Source: Aeoliella mucimassa
GTDB taxonomy: Bacteria > Planctomycetota > Planctomycetia > Pirellulales > Lacipirellulaceae
Length of the DNA stretch: 64,000 nucleotides
Direction of reading: 5' to 3'
Assembly (NCBI RefSeq): GCF_007748035.1
Contig: NZ_CP036278.1
Span: forward strand, 1,736,001 to 1,800,000
The position numbers were made by a program, and so were the translations under genes. The notes below the pieces were generated by a model. The model was not told where the DNA came from. It saw only the letters and a program-made list of their open reading frames with translations, and did no database searches. How positions within the stretch are numbered: the first letter of the stretch is position 1; each line of letters opens with the position of its first letter. This document shows, in pieces, positions 36,533 through 46,504 of the stretch.

Positions 36533-36790
36533 CATGCTGGTTGCGGTCGCCAGGCGAATCGAGAGCACGAGGTCACGATTTACTAGGTCGCGATTCGCTG
36601 GCCGAAGCCAATCCCGCCCAAACCTCCCAGCGATTTCCGCGGCCCAGGTGAGTGCGTTGGCCAACTCGACGGGAGCCAGATTGTCAAAGAGCGATGTGAA
36701 TGGATGTTCACTCACTCATTAGAGCAGACAGGCGGGGGATTGCAAGCATTAAATTTGGCCACTTAGGCGGGGACTGGGCGGCGTGTTTTC

Positions 36791-37397
36791 TCAACTTGCG
36801 CCTTTGATTGTGCGACCAACGAAGCAGGCAGCAAGGATTGCAAAGGCGGACAAAGCGAAACTGGAGGGCTCGGGGACTTGTTGATAGATCCACACACTGT
36901 CCGCTTGCCTCAGAGCGTTTTCGATGGCCCAACCTGCAAAACGGTCATCCCGTGTGCTAGCCACAAACACGCTCACCGAATGTTCGGCGATATCCAAGTC
37001 GGAGACGGCTCCTGTACTGTACGCAGGCACTCCAAGAAAGGTGGTTAGCTCGATGGCTTGTGGTCTATTTGTTTCGTAGCGTAGTCGTATCGATCCCTGC
37101 CGATTCTGCCAAAGCACGAACGTCCTCCGCCGTGGCAACCGTGAAGCCAGCGAACATCCCGCCGGGCAAGGTGTGGTCGACAACTGCCTGGTACTGTTCT
37201 TCCAGGGTGCCGCCTGGAAACTTGAAGAGCTGCGTCTCGGTCAGGTCGAGCCATTCGCGTTGGTTGACGTCGTCGTAGGTCAGCAGCCCATCACCTGGAA
37301 CAAGCCAGTCGTGCTGAATGACCGCCGCAGTGGCGGTTCCGTGGAATGCCAGTAAGATCACGCTAGCAATGAACTTAAGAATCCAATGGTACCGCAT
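36791..37397 (-). pseudogene. PEP-CTERM protein gene with a frameshift
   Basis: A signal-peptide start (MRYHWILKFIASVILLAFHG, ATG 37397) leads to DWLVPGDGLLTYDD...ALAESAGIDTTTLR and then a stop at 37065. A second frame overlapping there continues with YETNRPQAIELTTFLG... and ends in the PEP-CTERM anchor VPEPSSFALSAFAILAACF plus a short basic tail. The two parts join well if one base is gained or lost near 37065-37100. Either the gene is broken or the assembly has a one-base error. Complete, it would be a surface or exopolysaccharide-linked protein of about 200 residues. Confidence 0.8.
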
Positions 37398-37894
37398 CGC
37401 AAGGCCCCCACTTTGTGTGGCATCCAGTAAACACCCCTCCGTCAACGACTTGACACCAATGTATGTTTAACACTTGTGGGCTGGTGTGCAACCATGGGTG
37501 GTACTTGAATCCCAAAGATAGAATCATCGTCAAGTCGATCGTTGGGCGCGCTGAACAAAGGTGTTTTGCGCATTCACCCAACCGGCGGGGCTGTAGGAGC
37601 GACCGACAAGCCAATGGTCGGCAAATACAACATCCTCACTGCAAGGTGCGGCGAGTCGCAGTGTTGTTTCCCTGAAAGCCATGCCGATTCTGCAGAATAG
37701 AGATTCCAACCGTGTTTCTCCGACAAATAACTGTAAATCGTCTGGCTTTTTGCTTATAACGACTACTGAAGTGCTTTGCTGGACGGGGGAGACTTATTTC
37801 GTCCAGCGCTCGCTAAGGCGGGGGGAACTGTCAATAAGCCGGTCGTGGCGACGGAGTCGATCGGCGTGCCTTTCACCACACCAGGAGTGTACTA
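37398..37894. other. Intergenic region before a PEP-CTERM gene
   Basis: No repeat, hairpin or gene recognised. It should contain promoters for the two diverging PEP-CTERM genes. Confidence 0.4.
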
Positions 37895-38842
37895 ATGACG
37901 CGACCACTAACGACTTTCTGCGCCGTTCTGGCGTCCTTGTGCCTGGGCGTATCGAGTGCCTCGGCCGCTGTGCTGTATAGCGACAGCATGGAAAGTGGAG
38001 CAGGCTGGGGCATCAATGCCTTCGGCGATGGCGACCATGCGGCGACGTTCGGCTACGACTACAGCGCCGACGACATTCCCGAGGCTCCCCACTCGCAAGT
38101 GGGCGATTCCGCGACCACCGGCGTGAAGCTGGAAGCCAATACCGCGAGCGACAGTGCGGGCTCCTCGGGATTCACACTGTATCCCGTGGGACAGAGCTTT
38201 ACTGGCAGTTATCAACTTCGCTTCGATGCGTGGATTAACTACGACGCCAACGAACGCATCAACGGCAATTCGGATGGCACTACCGAATTCATCGGCGGCG
38301 GCATCGGCTACGATGGCGTCAAAGAAGACATTGGTTCGGGCGCGCAGCTCATCGTGACCGGCGACGGTGGTTCGTCGAACGACTATCGTGCGTTTGGCGA
38401 CACGAACTTCCTCGACGCCGCTGAGATGGCCGGTCTTTCTCGCGACGGTGGCAATGTTTACTACGCCGACTTCCTGCCAGGCGTCGCACCGCCCGCTGGG
38501 CAGAGCCAAACCGCCTTCCCGGCAGGTACGCCCGGTACCCCTGGTTTTCAATGGGTAACCTTCGAGTTCACCACCGACGGCACGATTGCCGATGTGATCA
38601 TGGAAAAGCCAGGCGGTGAGCGCCTGCTGATTGCGTCGATCAACGCCAGCGGCAACGACCCGTTCAGCTCCGATGGCAACATCAGCCTGTTCTACGCCGA
38701 CTTCTTCTCGTCGGTCACGGCTGAGCCTGGTTTGACGTTTGGTATGATCGACAACGTGGTCGTCACCCAAGTACCCGAGCCCACCACGCTGGCGCTACTG
38801 GGCTTGGGACTCGGTGGACTGATGCTTTATCGCCGCCGCTAA
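37895..38842 (+). CDS. PEP-CTERM surface protein
   Basis: Signal peptide (about 1-24), a beta-rich exported region of about 260 residues of unknown fold, and a C-terminal sorting signal VPEPTTLALLGLGLGGLMLYRRR, which is a textbook PEP-CTERM motif recognised by exosortase. CCAGGAG precedes the ATG. The exosortase and polysaccharide genes are not in this window. Terminator at 38869-38905. Confidence 0.93.
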   Translation: MTRPLTTFCAVLASLCLGVSSASAAVLYSDSMESGAGWGINAFGDGDHAATFGYDYSADDIPEAPHSQVGDSATTGVKLEANTASDSAGSSGFTLYPVGQSFTGSYQLRFDAWINYDANERINGNSDGTTEFIGGGIGYDGVKEDIGSGAQLIVTGDGGSSNDYRAFGDTNFLDAAEMAGLSRDGGNVYYADFLPGVAPPAGQSQTAFPAGTPGTPGFQWVTFEFTTDGTIADVIMEKPGGERLLIASINASGNDPFSSDGNISLFYADFFSSVTAEPGLTFGMIDNVVVTQVPEPTTLALLGLGLGGLMLYRRR

Positions 38843-39232
38843 ACGCTGCTAGTTACTTGAGCTACTTACACCCTCACGCACCCCTGTGCGTGGGGGTGTT
38901 TTTTTATGCGCAGGAAGCGGCCAGACGTTAGGTGCGGTTTTAACTTTAAGGATTGGCGGTGCTGGGGGCTTCGCGGGGTGTTGTGAAGTCAGGCGACCAA
39001 GGGCATTCGGCGATCGCTGGAAATACTACATCGCTAGTGGTTTTTAGTGAGACTATTTTTCGGAGAAATGCTAGCGATGTGGTTGTAGTCGGTGCACAAT
39101 GTGGGCTTGCTTGTCATGCGTTTCGCGCGTTGATGTTGTGAGTCGCGAGAAGCAGCAGAGAACTCATGGGGAGTCGAAGAGGGGGAGCTGGGAGTACCCG
39201 GCTCGCGGGTTCGGTCACAAGGAGGGGAGCTC
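38843..39232. other. Intergenic region after PEP-CTERM gene
   Basis: Contains the terminator at 38869-38905. The remaining sequence up to 39232 shows only the strong Shine-Dalgarno AAGGAGGGG of the next gene. Confidence 0.6.
38869..38905 (+). terminator. Rho-independent terminator of the PEP-CTERM gene
   Basis: A 12-bp stem (38869-38880 with 38887-38898, one G-T pair), 6-nt loop and a run of seven T. Confidence 0.93.
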
Positions 39233-40513
39233 ATGAACTGTAGCGCGAGGGTCTTGCTAGGACCCCTGGTCTTCTTTGCCGCCACGGTGCAAGCGGCGTA
39301 CGTACTGCCCGAGAGTAAGCGGGTCGCCTTCGATGGCAACGAGAGCGATGCCTTTGGTTGGAGCATTGCAGTCGATGGCTCGCACGCGGTGATCAGCGCC
39401 GACGGCAGCAACGATCAGGGACTCGATTCCGGCGCGGTCTATCTGATGGACACCGCTACCGGCACGCTCACCAGCAAACTCACCCCCGACGATGGCGAGG
39501 CGGGGGACTCTTTCGGCTGGAACGTCGGCCTCAGGGCAGCGACCGCCATCGTAGGTGCCCCGCACGACGATGACTTAGGATTCAACGCTGGCTCGGCTTA
39601 TCTGTTTGATGCTTCGACAGGCGAGATGCTCCATAAGCTGACCGCCAGCGATGGCCAACAGGGTGACTTGTTTGGGGTGAACGTCGCGGTAGATGGCAAC
39701 CTGGCCTTGGTGGGAGCCAGCAACCGAACGGAGCAGGGGAGCAGGGCGGGCGCGGCCTACCTGTTCGACGTCACCACCGGTCTGCAGCTAGCGAAGTTGG
39801 TGCCAGACGACAGCGCCGAAAACGGCCTGTTCGGCGGAGCGGTCGCGTTGTCGGGCAATCGAGCGTTGGTCGGCGCGTATGGCGACGGCGAGTTCTCCGG
39901 CGCGGCGTATCTGTTCGACACTACAACCGGCGCGCAGCTAGCGAAACTCACCCCGAACGATGCCGCCGCGAACGACTACTTTGGTTTCTCGCTGGCCATC
40001 GAGGGCGATTTGGCACTCATCGGAGCCTTTGGCGACGACGACAATGGCCACAACTCCGGCGCGGCTTACTTGTTCGACGCACTTACCGGCGAGCAGCGGG
40101 CCAAGCTGGTCGCCATCGACGGCGCGGCCGGCGATGGGCTGGGGCGTGCGGTCGCCCTGTCGGGACCGATGGCCATGCTCGGCGCGTATTGGGATAGCGA
40201 CCAAGGCGACCGTGCGGGCTCGGCTTACGTGTTCGAAGTCGCCAGCACCGCGCAGGTGGCCAAGCTCGTCGCCCGCGACGGCCAGCCCGACGATTTCTTC
40301 GGCGAGTCGGTCGCCCTCTCGGGCAGCACCGCGATCGTCGGAGCGTGGGGCGACGACACCGCCGGCGCCACGGCCGGAGCGGTCTATTTGATCGATCTCG
40401 ACCAGGTGGTCAACGTCCCCGAGCCAGCGACCGTTGTCGCCGTAAGTTGGCTGAGTGTGGCTCTCGTGATGGCAAGGCGTGGGAGCACCGCTCGGCTATT
40501 TGCCAAGCGGTAG
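39233..40513 (+). CDS. FG-GAP beta-propeller protein with PEP-CTERM anchor
   Basis: Signal peptide (about 1-21), then about seven repeats of roughly 50 residues built on 'FG.sva..G..alvGA..dd...aG.AYlFd..tG.qlakL...d', the integrin-like FG-GAP blade, and a C-terminal VPEPATVVAVSWLSVALVM sorting signal. AAGGAGGGG lies just before ATG 39233. It is probably displayed on the surface or in the matrix; ligand unknown. Its end overlaps by 18 bases the 3' end of the converging gene. Confidence 0.9.
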   Translation: MNCSARVLLGPLVFFAATVQAAYVLPESKRVAFDGNESDAFGWSIAVDGSHAVISADGSNDQGLDSGAVYLMDTATGTLTSKLTPDDGEAGDSFGWNVGLRAATAIVGAPHDDDLGFNAGSAYLFDASTGEMLHKLTASDGQQGDLFGVNVAVDGNLALVGASNRTEQGSRAGAAYLFDVTTGLQLAKLVPDDSAENGLFGGAVALSGNRALVGAYGDGEFSGAAYLFDTTTGAQLAKLTPNDAAANDYFGFSLAIEGDLALIGAFGDDDNGHNSGAAYLFDALTGEQRAKLVAIDGAAGDGLGRAVALSGPMAMLGAYWDSDQGDRAGSAYVFEVASTAQVAKLVARDGQPDDFFGESVALSGSTAIVGAWGDDTAGATAGAVYLIDLDQVVNVPEPATVVAVSWLSVALVMARRGSTARLFAKR

Positions 40514-41449
40514 ATCGTGCCGGCGCTTGGCTTCGTCGCGGACAAAGATCTCGGCGACTTCGACCACGCAGTTATCGCCATCGGCGCGGACTTTCGCGCA
40601 GTCGGGCGAGCTGGTGCTGCCTTGCTTGACGCTGGGATAGAACGCCGAGGCGTTCTTCAGCGGAGCCTTCTCGCCATTGATGCGGGGCCAGCCGAACGTG
40701 ACATTCACCTTCGGGATGTTCGAGCGGCGGATCTTGCTCGTCGAGTAAACCTCGACAAACGCCGAATGGCGGTTCCAGTAGGTGAAGTCTTCGCCTTCGA
40801 ACAGCAGGCTGCCGACTTCCAGTTCCGAATCGTCGGCGTGGTTCTTCACTTTGCAAGTGAACCAGGTCGCGGGGGTTCCCTTATGCTCGACGGTCTCCCC
40901 CTTGGTGATGCTCCAGGTGTAGGTGCCTTGCTTCCAGACATAGGGGCGGCGAACGCTGGCGAACTCCCCTTCGTAGCCGGCGCTCTCGACCAGGCACTCG
41001 TCGTCGGCCATCTGGACATGATCGAGCCCGATCGGCATCTTCTTGTCCGACGACCAACGCGAGAAGATCGCCCCATGCCCGCGATGCACCCGCTCGCGGC
41101 TCTGCTTGTCGGCCCAGCCGTTGATGTTCGACTGAATGCCACCATAGAACTGCAGCCCGTTGATCTTCGCTAGCCCACACGGCGAGATGTAGAGGTTGTA
41201 GGTGTCGGGCACGTCGCGATCGATGGTGATATCGACCTCGAGCGAGGTGAAGTGTTCGATCGGCTGCTCGAAGTTCCACCAGATGTTCGCCAGGTGCCAC
41301 GGGCGCGGGGGAAGTTCCACCCCCACGGCTTTGGCCATCGCCTGCGGCGAATCCTGCGCGCAGGGATCGGTCGTCTCGTCGGCCTGGGCGGTCAACGCAA
41401 CGGAGTAGAGGGATAAACAGCTCATCAGGAGCAGCATGGCGTATCGCAT
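40496..41449 (-). CDS. Secreted protein of unknown function (DUF3472-like region)
   Basis: 317 residues from ATG 41449, which opens a signal peptide (MRYAMLLLMSCLSLYSVALT). The middle (GGIQSNINGWADKQSRERVHRGHGAIFSRW) resembles DUF3472-type beta proteins that may bind carbohydrate, but I am not sure of the family. Its 3' end overlaps the FG-GAP gene by 18 bases. Confidence 0.72.
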   Translation of the reverse strand: MRYAMLLLMSCLSLYSVALTAQADETTDPCAQDSPQAMAKAVGVELPPRPWHLANIWWNFEQPIEHFTSLEVDITIDRDVPDTYNLYISPCGLAKINGLQFYGGIQSNINGWADKQSRERVHRGHGAIFSRWSSDKKMPIGLDHVQMADDECLVESAGYEGEFASVRRPYVWKQGTYTWSITKGETVEHKGTPATWFTCKVKNHADDSELEVGSLLFEGEDFTYWNRHSAFVEVYSTSKIRRSNIPKVNVTFGWPRINGEKAPLKNASAFYPSVKQGSTSSPDCAKVRADGDNCVVEVAEIFVRDEAKRRHDLPLGK

Positions 41450-41889
41450 GGGGGGGCTCGAAGTTGGGAGGGGGGGCAATTGCGCTGCCAGCGAGGGGGA
41501 CGGCAGCGGTGGGATTGGCTACGACTTTAACCCACCGGAGCACCGTCCGGCAAACAGTTGGCCCGGTCGGTGGGCTTCGGATAGGTGAAGCCCCAAGCCG
41601 GCAGCGGCTGGGCAAAGTGGTCTGGTCAGGTCACGCGCGGCAGCGGGTCTCGTCGCCCGCTCATATTACCTAACCCGTTTGTGTTCCACCACTTACGAGT
41701 CGTGCTGGGAACTGGCAGCGACTTTCTCGTTTTTTTCTGCTCACACGGGAATAGTGGTCGAGTTCTCCGGCGAATTGATTAGGTGAACAGAGACAACTCG
41801 TGCTATAGTACGCGAATCATCGTGTGCGATGCACGATACGGAACACTCCGGTTTCAGCACGGAACAGGCTGAGAGAGGAGAGGCAAACA
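41450..41889. other. Region upstream of the ECF sigma gene
   Basis: Contains the inverted repeat ATCGTG...CACGAT near 41819-41837, and two GGAAC elements, a typical ECF -35 hexamer, in 41838-41872. These may take part in sigma autoregulation, but no complete ECF promoter is convincing. Confidence 0.4.
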
Positions 41890-42390
41890 GTGGCACTAAC
41901 GCAGACCGAATTTCACGGTATGGTTTCGGACCACGCTCCGGCTTTATATCGACTCGCTTATCGCATGGTAGGCGACTCGCATGACGCTGAAGACGTGGTG
42001 CAGGAGACGCTACGTAGTGCCTGGAGGAGTCGCGATCGATTTGATCGCGGCCGAAGCCATCGGGCTTGGTTAGCCTCGATTCTCCGCCGACGTGTGATTG
42101 ATGGATGGCGTCGCAAAGCGCGCACTCCACACCCTGCGGGGGAGCATGGGATCGAGATAGCCGTGGATGGCGTGGATCCATTGGCCTCGGAGTTGACCGA
42201 CGAAATGCAACACGCCTTGCAACAACTGCCTGACGATCTTCGGGAGTCGTTACTCCTGGTCGTCGTCGGCGAGTTGACCCACCAAGAGGCGGCCGACACT
42301 TTGGGAATACCGCTCGGCACGGTGCTCTCGCGTGTAAGCCGCGCCCGCCAACGACTTCGCCAGTATTACCTTGCCGAAGCCAAAGGTTGA
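41890..42390 (+). CDS. ECF-type RNA polymerase sigma factor
   Basis: I choose GTG 41890, which has GGAGAGG eight bases upstream; the frame is open to 41824. Region 2 reads APALYRLAYRMVGDSHDAEDVVQETLRSAWRSRDRF and region 4 LPDDLRESLLLVVVGELTHQEAADTLGIPLGTVLSRVSRARQRL, typical of ECF sigma-70 factors. About 166 residues. No anti-sigma factor with a membrane segment follows; the next gene is a 93-residue protein. Targets unknown. Confidence 0.93.
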   Translation: MALTQTEFHGMVSDHAPALYRLAYRMVGDSHDAEDVVQETLRSAWRSRDRFDRGRSHRAWLASILRRRVIDGWRRKARTPHPAGEHGIEIAVDGVDPLASELTDEMQHALQQLPDDLRESLLLVVVGELTHQEAADTLGIPLGTVLSRVSRARQRLRQYYLAEAKG

Positions 42391-42703
42391 AGTAGCCTTG
42401 CTACGTTGACCGACGGAGAGGTTTAGAGAAGTATCAACAAGTGGTTTTATAGTGCGAACCGCTTGGAAGGATGCATGCATTTGCGTCCGTTTAAATACGC
42501 GTAAAGCGTAGGAAAAATACGCGGAGGGAATTTGCCAGAACCTCCATTTGTATCGTGTTTTTTCTAGGTTTTATGTGGAACTCCAAGGGCCAGTTGGGGT
42601 TTCAATTAGTGTGTCAGGGGTATGAACCGATGTTAGCTGCAAGCGTATGCACATGCTGCCGTTGCGCACATGCTCGGCGCTTGCTATATGAGGAACCGAC
42701 GAG
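42391..42703. other. Intergenic region after the sigma gene
   Basis: Holds the palindrome TACGCGTAAAGCGTA near 42496-42510 and a GGAACT element at about 42572, both possible control sites for the small gene at 42704. No gene seen. Confidence 0.4.
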
Positions 42704-42985
42704 ATGAATGGAGAGTCTCAACGGTCGCGGAGCGGTCAAGCAATGTTTACTGAGTCGAGCGCGAAGTCACCTTTCGCAAAGTTACGTTTTGATGTGGATT
42801 CGTTAGTCGCCCCGTTGGGAGGAGCCGCAGGGTCGACGCGCGACGAAGCTTCGGGACTACGGTTCGGTTTACCTGCCGACCCACTGATGGACGAGGTGCT
42901 CAAGGCCTCGCCGGCAGTGCCGCAGGGGTTTGTCGAGCGGCTTCATCGCTTGGTCGACGATCTCTCGGAAGACACCGCGGCTTGA
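42704..42985 (+). CDS. Small hypothetical protein next to ECF sigma factor
   Basis: 93 residues, GAGGA 11 bases before ATG 42704. No membrane segment and no recognised domain; the C-terminal half (VPQGFVERLHRLVDDLSEDTAA) is helical and acidic. Its place suggests a sigma-regulated gene or a soluble partner of the sigma factor, which is speculation. Confidence 0.55.
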   Translation: MNGESQRSRSGQAMFTESSAKSPFAKLRFDVDSLVAPLGGAAGSTRDEASGLRFGLPADPLMDEVLKASPAVPQGFVERLHRLVDDLSEDTAA

Positions 42986-43415
42986 TGCTGGAATCCGCAG
43001 CCAACTAGCGATTCCGCGCCTGACCTATGGGGGCCACCCTGCAGGGTGGCTATCTGCTGTTTGCGCAGCTTGTGTTGATTACCAACCAGCACACGCGCCT
43101 TGCACGCTGCGGCTTGTCTAATCGTCCCTAATCGACCTCGCGGGCATCTTTCTTTGGCCATTCAGCAATACTCGTGGTAGGGTGCTGCGTATAATTTCAC
43201 GTCTTCCCCGAATGCCTGTTCGGTACAATCCGACCGAGTAGCCGCTTGCGCACTGGTTTTCGCACGCTACTGGGTGGCAAATGCCAGCTCGATTCGGGTA
43301 AGATAGGTGGTTCGCCAAAGCGGGCCACCCCTGCCTGCTAGGCCCCACCTGTCCCGGAACCAGGTGGCGTACCTGCCCGACTTACCGAGTCCATCGCCCC
43401 AGCGCGAGGAGAGGG
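42986..43415. other. Structured leader before the TPR/ExbB operon
   Basis: Holds a perfect palindromic hairpin GCCACCCT-GC-AGGGTGGC (43033-43050) and a 7-bp stem CCACCTG/CAGGTGG (43345-43351 with 43361-43367). No gene is seen. The first hairpin may end transcription of the 93-residue gene. Confidence 0.55.
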
Positions 43416-46400
43416 ATGCCGCATCGCTATTTCTATCTGCTAATGGTCGGCCTACTGTGCCTGCCTGGTGTATCGACTGCCGCTGATGATGCAGCTGAAT
43501 TCCTAGAAGCCATGCGTAAGCATGGCATGCATGATCTGGCGCTCGATTATCTCGATTACGCTCGTACCGATCGTCTGGTGTCGGAGGAGTTCAAGAAGAA
43601 GATCCCCTACGAGCGGGGTACCACGCTGCTTGCCAAATGGCAGGAGACCGTGGCGACTGCCGAGAAGGATCGCATCGCCGCGCAAGCGCGAAGCGAACTC
43701 ACGGAGTACGCCAACGCGAATCCTTCGACTCCCGAAGCCGCCGACGCCCTGCAGCGGATGGCTGGTCTGCTGACCGTGACCGCCATGAATTCGCTGGCCG
43801 TGCTCGAGATGAAACCGGTGGTGCCAGACGATGCGCCCGAGATCAAGAAGACCGCTCGGGGGCAACTGGCCGAAGCCCGCACGTTGTTCGAGCAGGTCGA
43901 AAAGTCGATTCAAACGCAGCTCGATTCGTATCCCGATAAGTTGGATCGCACCGAGCAAGCGGAGCAGTTCAACGAGCGGCGCCAGTTCCGTCGGCTGCTC
44001 GCTCAGGTGCGGATGCAGCGGTCGGAAAACCTGTTGCAGCAGGCCAGCACCTACGGTCAAGGCGATGCGGCCGCCAAGGCGTTGTACGAAAAAGCTCGTG
44101 ACGAGTTTCAGAAACTGTTCGACATCTACGATGGGTTTCCTCCCGAGTCGCACGAGGCCAAACTCGGCCTCGGCAAGGCCCTCAAGGCACTCGGCGACAC
44201 CAAGCGGGCCGATACCTGCTTTGAAGACATCATTGTGATTTGCCACGATGTCGGGGCGTATCGTTATCTCACCACCGAGGCTCTGGTAGAGCAGGGCGAG
44301 ATGATGCTGGCCGAGGGCAAGCTCGATGCCTTGCTCGAAAAGCAGGGAGTCTGGCTCGCCACCGCTCGCGGCATGGAAAGCCGTCAGCCAGCGTGGCTCG
44401 ATCTGAAATTCCTGGTTGCCGAAACCATGCGTCAGAAGATCGACTCCGAAGGGGTAAAAGATGGCGACAAGCGGAAGATGATCACCGAGGCCCGTGACCT
44501 CTATACCGATCTGGCGCAGTTGCCGAGCAAGCATCAAATGGTGGCTCGGCAGATTCTGGCCGAGAGCTTCCCGGTCGATCCGAACGAAGCGGAACGCGTG
44601 CGGGTGAAGACCTTCGACGAGGCCCTGCAGGCGGCAAAAGACTCGATCAACCTGATGACCGTGGCGAAGCAAACGCTGCCGGTCGCCAAAGCGAACAATC
44701 CCGAGGGGGTCGAGGTGCTCCAGCAGCAGGCCGACAAGGGATTTCAGGACGCCATGTATTACTTGTCGATCGCTCAGACTTTGGTCGACGACGATACACC
44801 GCTGGCGGAGCTGAACGAGAGTCGTTGGCTGACATGCTATTTGATGTGGGAAGACAAGCAGTTCTATCGCACCGCGGTGCTGGCCGGCTTCATTGCCCGG
44901 CGTTATCCCGAAGATCCCAAAGCCAAGATGGCAGCGAAGCTGGCGATGATTTCGTACCAGCAGCTGTTCCAGCAGGCACTCGAGCAAAAAGCCCCCGGCG
45001 CCGGCGAAGCGGAGGTGGCTCGGCTGAAAGACATGGCCAGCTTCATCACTCGCCGGTGGAGTGGTTCGGCATTGGCCAACGAAGCCTTTAGTTTGCTGAT
45101 GGTCTTTTCGATCCGCGACCAAAAGTTTGAAGAAGCGCTGGAGCTACTGAAGGAACTACCCGAAGAGCAGCGCCCTATCTACCAGGCCAAGATTGCCAAC
45201 GCGATGTGGGAAATGCAACTGCGGGCGAGCATCGAAGGGGATCAGTCGATCGACCGGCAAGCACTGAAGTCGCGGGCGGTCGAATTGCTCGACGATAGCT
45301 TCGCGAAACTTGCCCAAGATCCCACTGCAGCCGATACCCTGGCCGCTTCGACGCTCTACCTGTCGCAAGCCCGCTTGGACGAAGGCAACTACCAGCAAGC
45401 GATCGATATGCTGGAGAATCCCAACTCCGGCGCGATCGCGCTGAGCAAAACAAATAACCCCATCGCTTCGCGGCAAGCTTACGCCATGGAAGCGTACAAA
45501 GGGGCCCTGCGTGCCTACGTGTCGGTAATTCCGCCGCAGACGGAAAAGGCCGTGGAGACCATGACCGCGCTGGAAGAAGCAGCCGGCGGCGGTGGCGAAA
45601 AACTCACTCGCGTGTATCTGGGGCTCGGTGTGCAGTTGCAGCAACAGATCGACGAGCTGAATGGCGAAGGGAAAACCGACGAGGCGAAGCGAGTCGGCGA
45701 GGCGTTCGTCGCGTTTCTTGATAAGCTCACCGAGCGTGGTTCGACCGATCCTGTGGTTCGGCAGTGGATTTCGCAGACCTACTACCGACTGGCCGAGGGG
45801 CTTGCTGGCGATCCCACCGCCGAGGAGCAGCGGCAGACCTACTACGCTCGTGCGGCCGACGCTTACAAGCTGCTGCTCTCGGAAGAGACCATCGGCAACT
45901 TCGAAACGAACCAGTTGCTGGCCTTGCGATTGCAGTATGCCAACGCGCTGCGTCACGCGGGTAAGTTTAAAGATGCCATGCAGGTGTTCGAGATCATTCT
46001 CACCGAGAAAGAGATGATGATCGAAGCCCAGACCGATGCCGCGTACACGCTGCAGGAGTGGGGCGCGAGCGGCGTGACTGCCAAGCTTAAGGAAGCCGTT
46101 ACTGGAACCGGCCCGCTGAACGACAAAGGCAAGCCGACGATCTGGGGATGGAACTACCTGGGCAAAGTGGCCGCGAGCGTTGCCAGCAAAAATGCCAGCA
46201 ATAAGCAAGTCGCCGCCCGGTTCAAGAACCTGTTCTACGAATGCTGGCTGAACATCGCCCGCGTGCGTTACCTGCGTTCGGAAAGCGAGCAAGGCAACGC
46301 AAAGAAGAAGTCGCTGTCCGAGGCCAAGAAAGTGGCTTCGACCATGGTTCGCGACTACCCCGCATTGTTAGATACTCCGCTCAAAGCGGAATATGACGAG

Positions 46401-46469
46401 CTACTAAAATCGATTCAACGTGGTGAGGGTGCTCCCACCCTGGGGCTGAAGGAACTACTCGACGAGTAG
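43416..46469 (+). CDS. Large secreted TPR-repeat protein
   Basis: 1017 residues: signal peptide (about 1-22), then helical repeats through to the end, with TPR/SEL-like patterns such as ALYEKARDEFQKLFDIYDGF, QEAYY... and GKFKDAMQVFEIILTEKEM. GCGAGGAGAGGG precedes the ATG. It is the first of five genes (TPR, TPR, ExbB-like, ExbD, ExbD) on one strand, with gaps of 35 to 130 bases. It probably works in the periplasm as a scaffold of the ExbB/ExbD-driven machine. No enzyme motif seen. Confidence 0.82.
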   Translation: MPHRYFYLLMVGLLCLPGVSTAADDAAEFLEAMRKHGMHDLALDYLDYARTDRLVSEEFKKKIPYERGTTLLAKWQETVATAEKDRIAAQARSELTEYANANPSTPEAADALQRMAGLLTVTAMNSLAVLEMKPVVPDDAPEIKKTARGQLAEARTLFEQVEKSIQTQLDSYPDKLDRTEQAEQFNERRQFRRLLAQVRMQRSENLLQQASTYGQGDAAAKALYEKARDEFQKLFDIYDGFPPESHEAKLGLGKALKALGDTKRADTCFEDIIVICHDVGAYRYLTTEALVEQGEMMLAEGKLDALLEKQGVWLATARGMESRQPAWLDLKFLVAETMRQKIDSEGVKDGDKRKMITEARDLYTDLAQLPSKHQMVARQILAESFPVDPNEAERVRVKTFDEALQAAKDSINLMTVAKQTLPVAKANNPEGVEVLQQQADKGFQDAMYYLSIAQTLVDDDTPLAELNESRWLTCYLMWEDKQFYRTAVLAGFIARRYPEDPKAKMAAKLAMISYQQLFQQALEQKAPGAGEAEVARLKDMASFITRRWSGSALANEAFSLLMVFSIRDQKFEEALELLKELPEEQRPIYQAKIANAMWEMQLRASIEGDQSIDRQALKSRAVELLDDSFAKLAQDPTAADTLAASTLYLSQARLDEGNYQQAIDMLENPNSGAIALSKTNNPIASRQAYAMEAYKGALRAYVSVIPPQTEKAVETMTALEEAAGGGGEKLTRVYLGLGVQLQQQIDELNGEGKTDEAKRVGEAFVAFLDKLTERGSTDPVVRQWISQTYYRLAEGLAGDPTAEEQRQTYYARAADAYKLLLSEETIGNFETNQLLALRLQYANALRHAGKFKDAMQVFEIILTEKEMMIEAQTDAAYTLQEWGASGVTAKLKEAVTGTGPLNDKGKPTIWGWNYLGKVAASVASKNASNKQVAARFKNLFYECWLNIARVRYLRSESEQGNAKKKSLSEAKKVASTMVRDYPALLDTPLKAEYDELLKSIQRGEGAPTLGLKELLDE

Positions 46470-46504
46470 CAACTCTGCCCACGGCCATCTCTGCATTGGT
46501 GAGA

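Larger units (their letters stand above)
35976..36790. other. Non-coding stretch with two family-C hairpins
   Basis: Holds C1 (36369-36411) and C2 (36498-36532). Long but low-complexity frames on both strands read through these hairpins and lack start signals or protein-like features. Confidence 0.65.

Noticed and set aside
36200-36715. 171-codon minus-strand frame in a gene-free gap
   Set aside because: Runs through two family-C hairpins, no signal, no motif, and overlapping frames on the other strand are just as long.
43503-45122. 539-codon minus-strand frame opposite the large TPR gene
   Set aside because: Antisense to a gene with signal peptide and repeats; no independent support.
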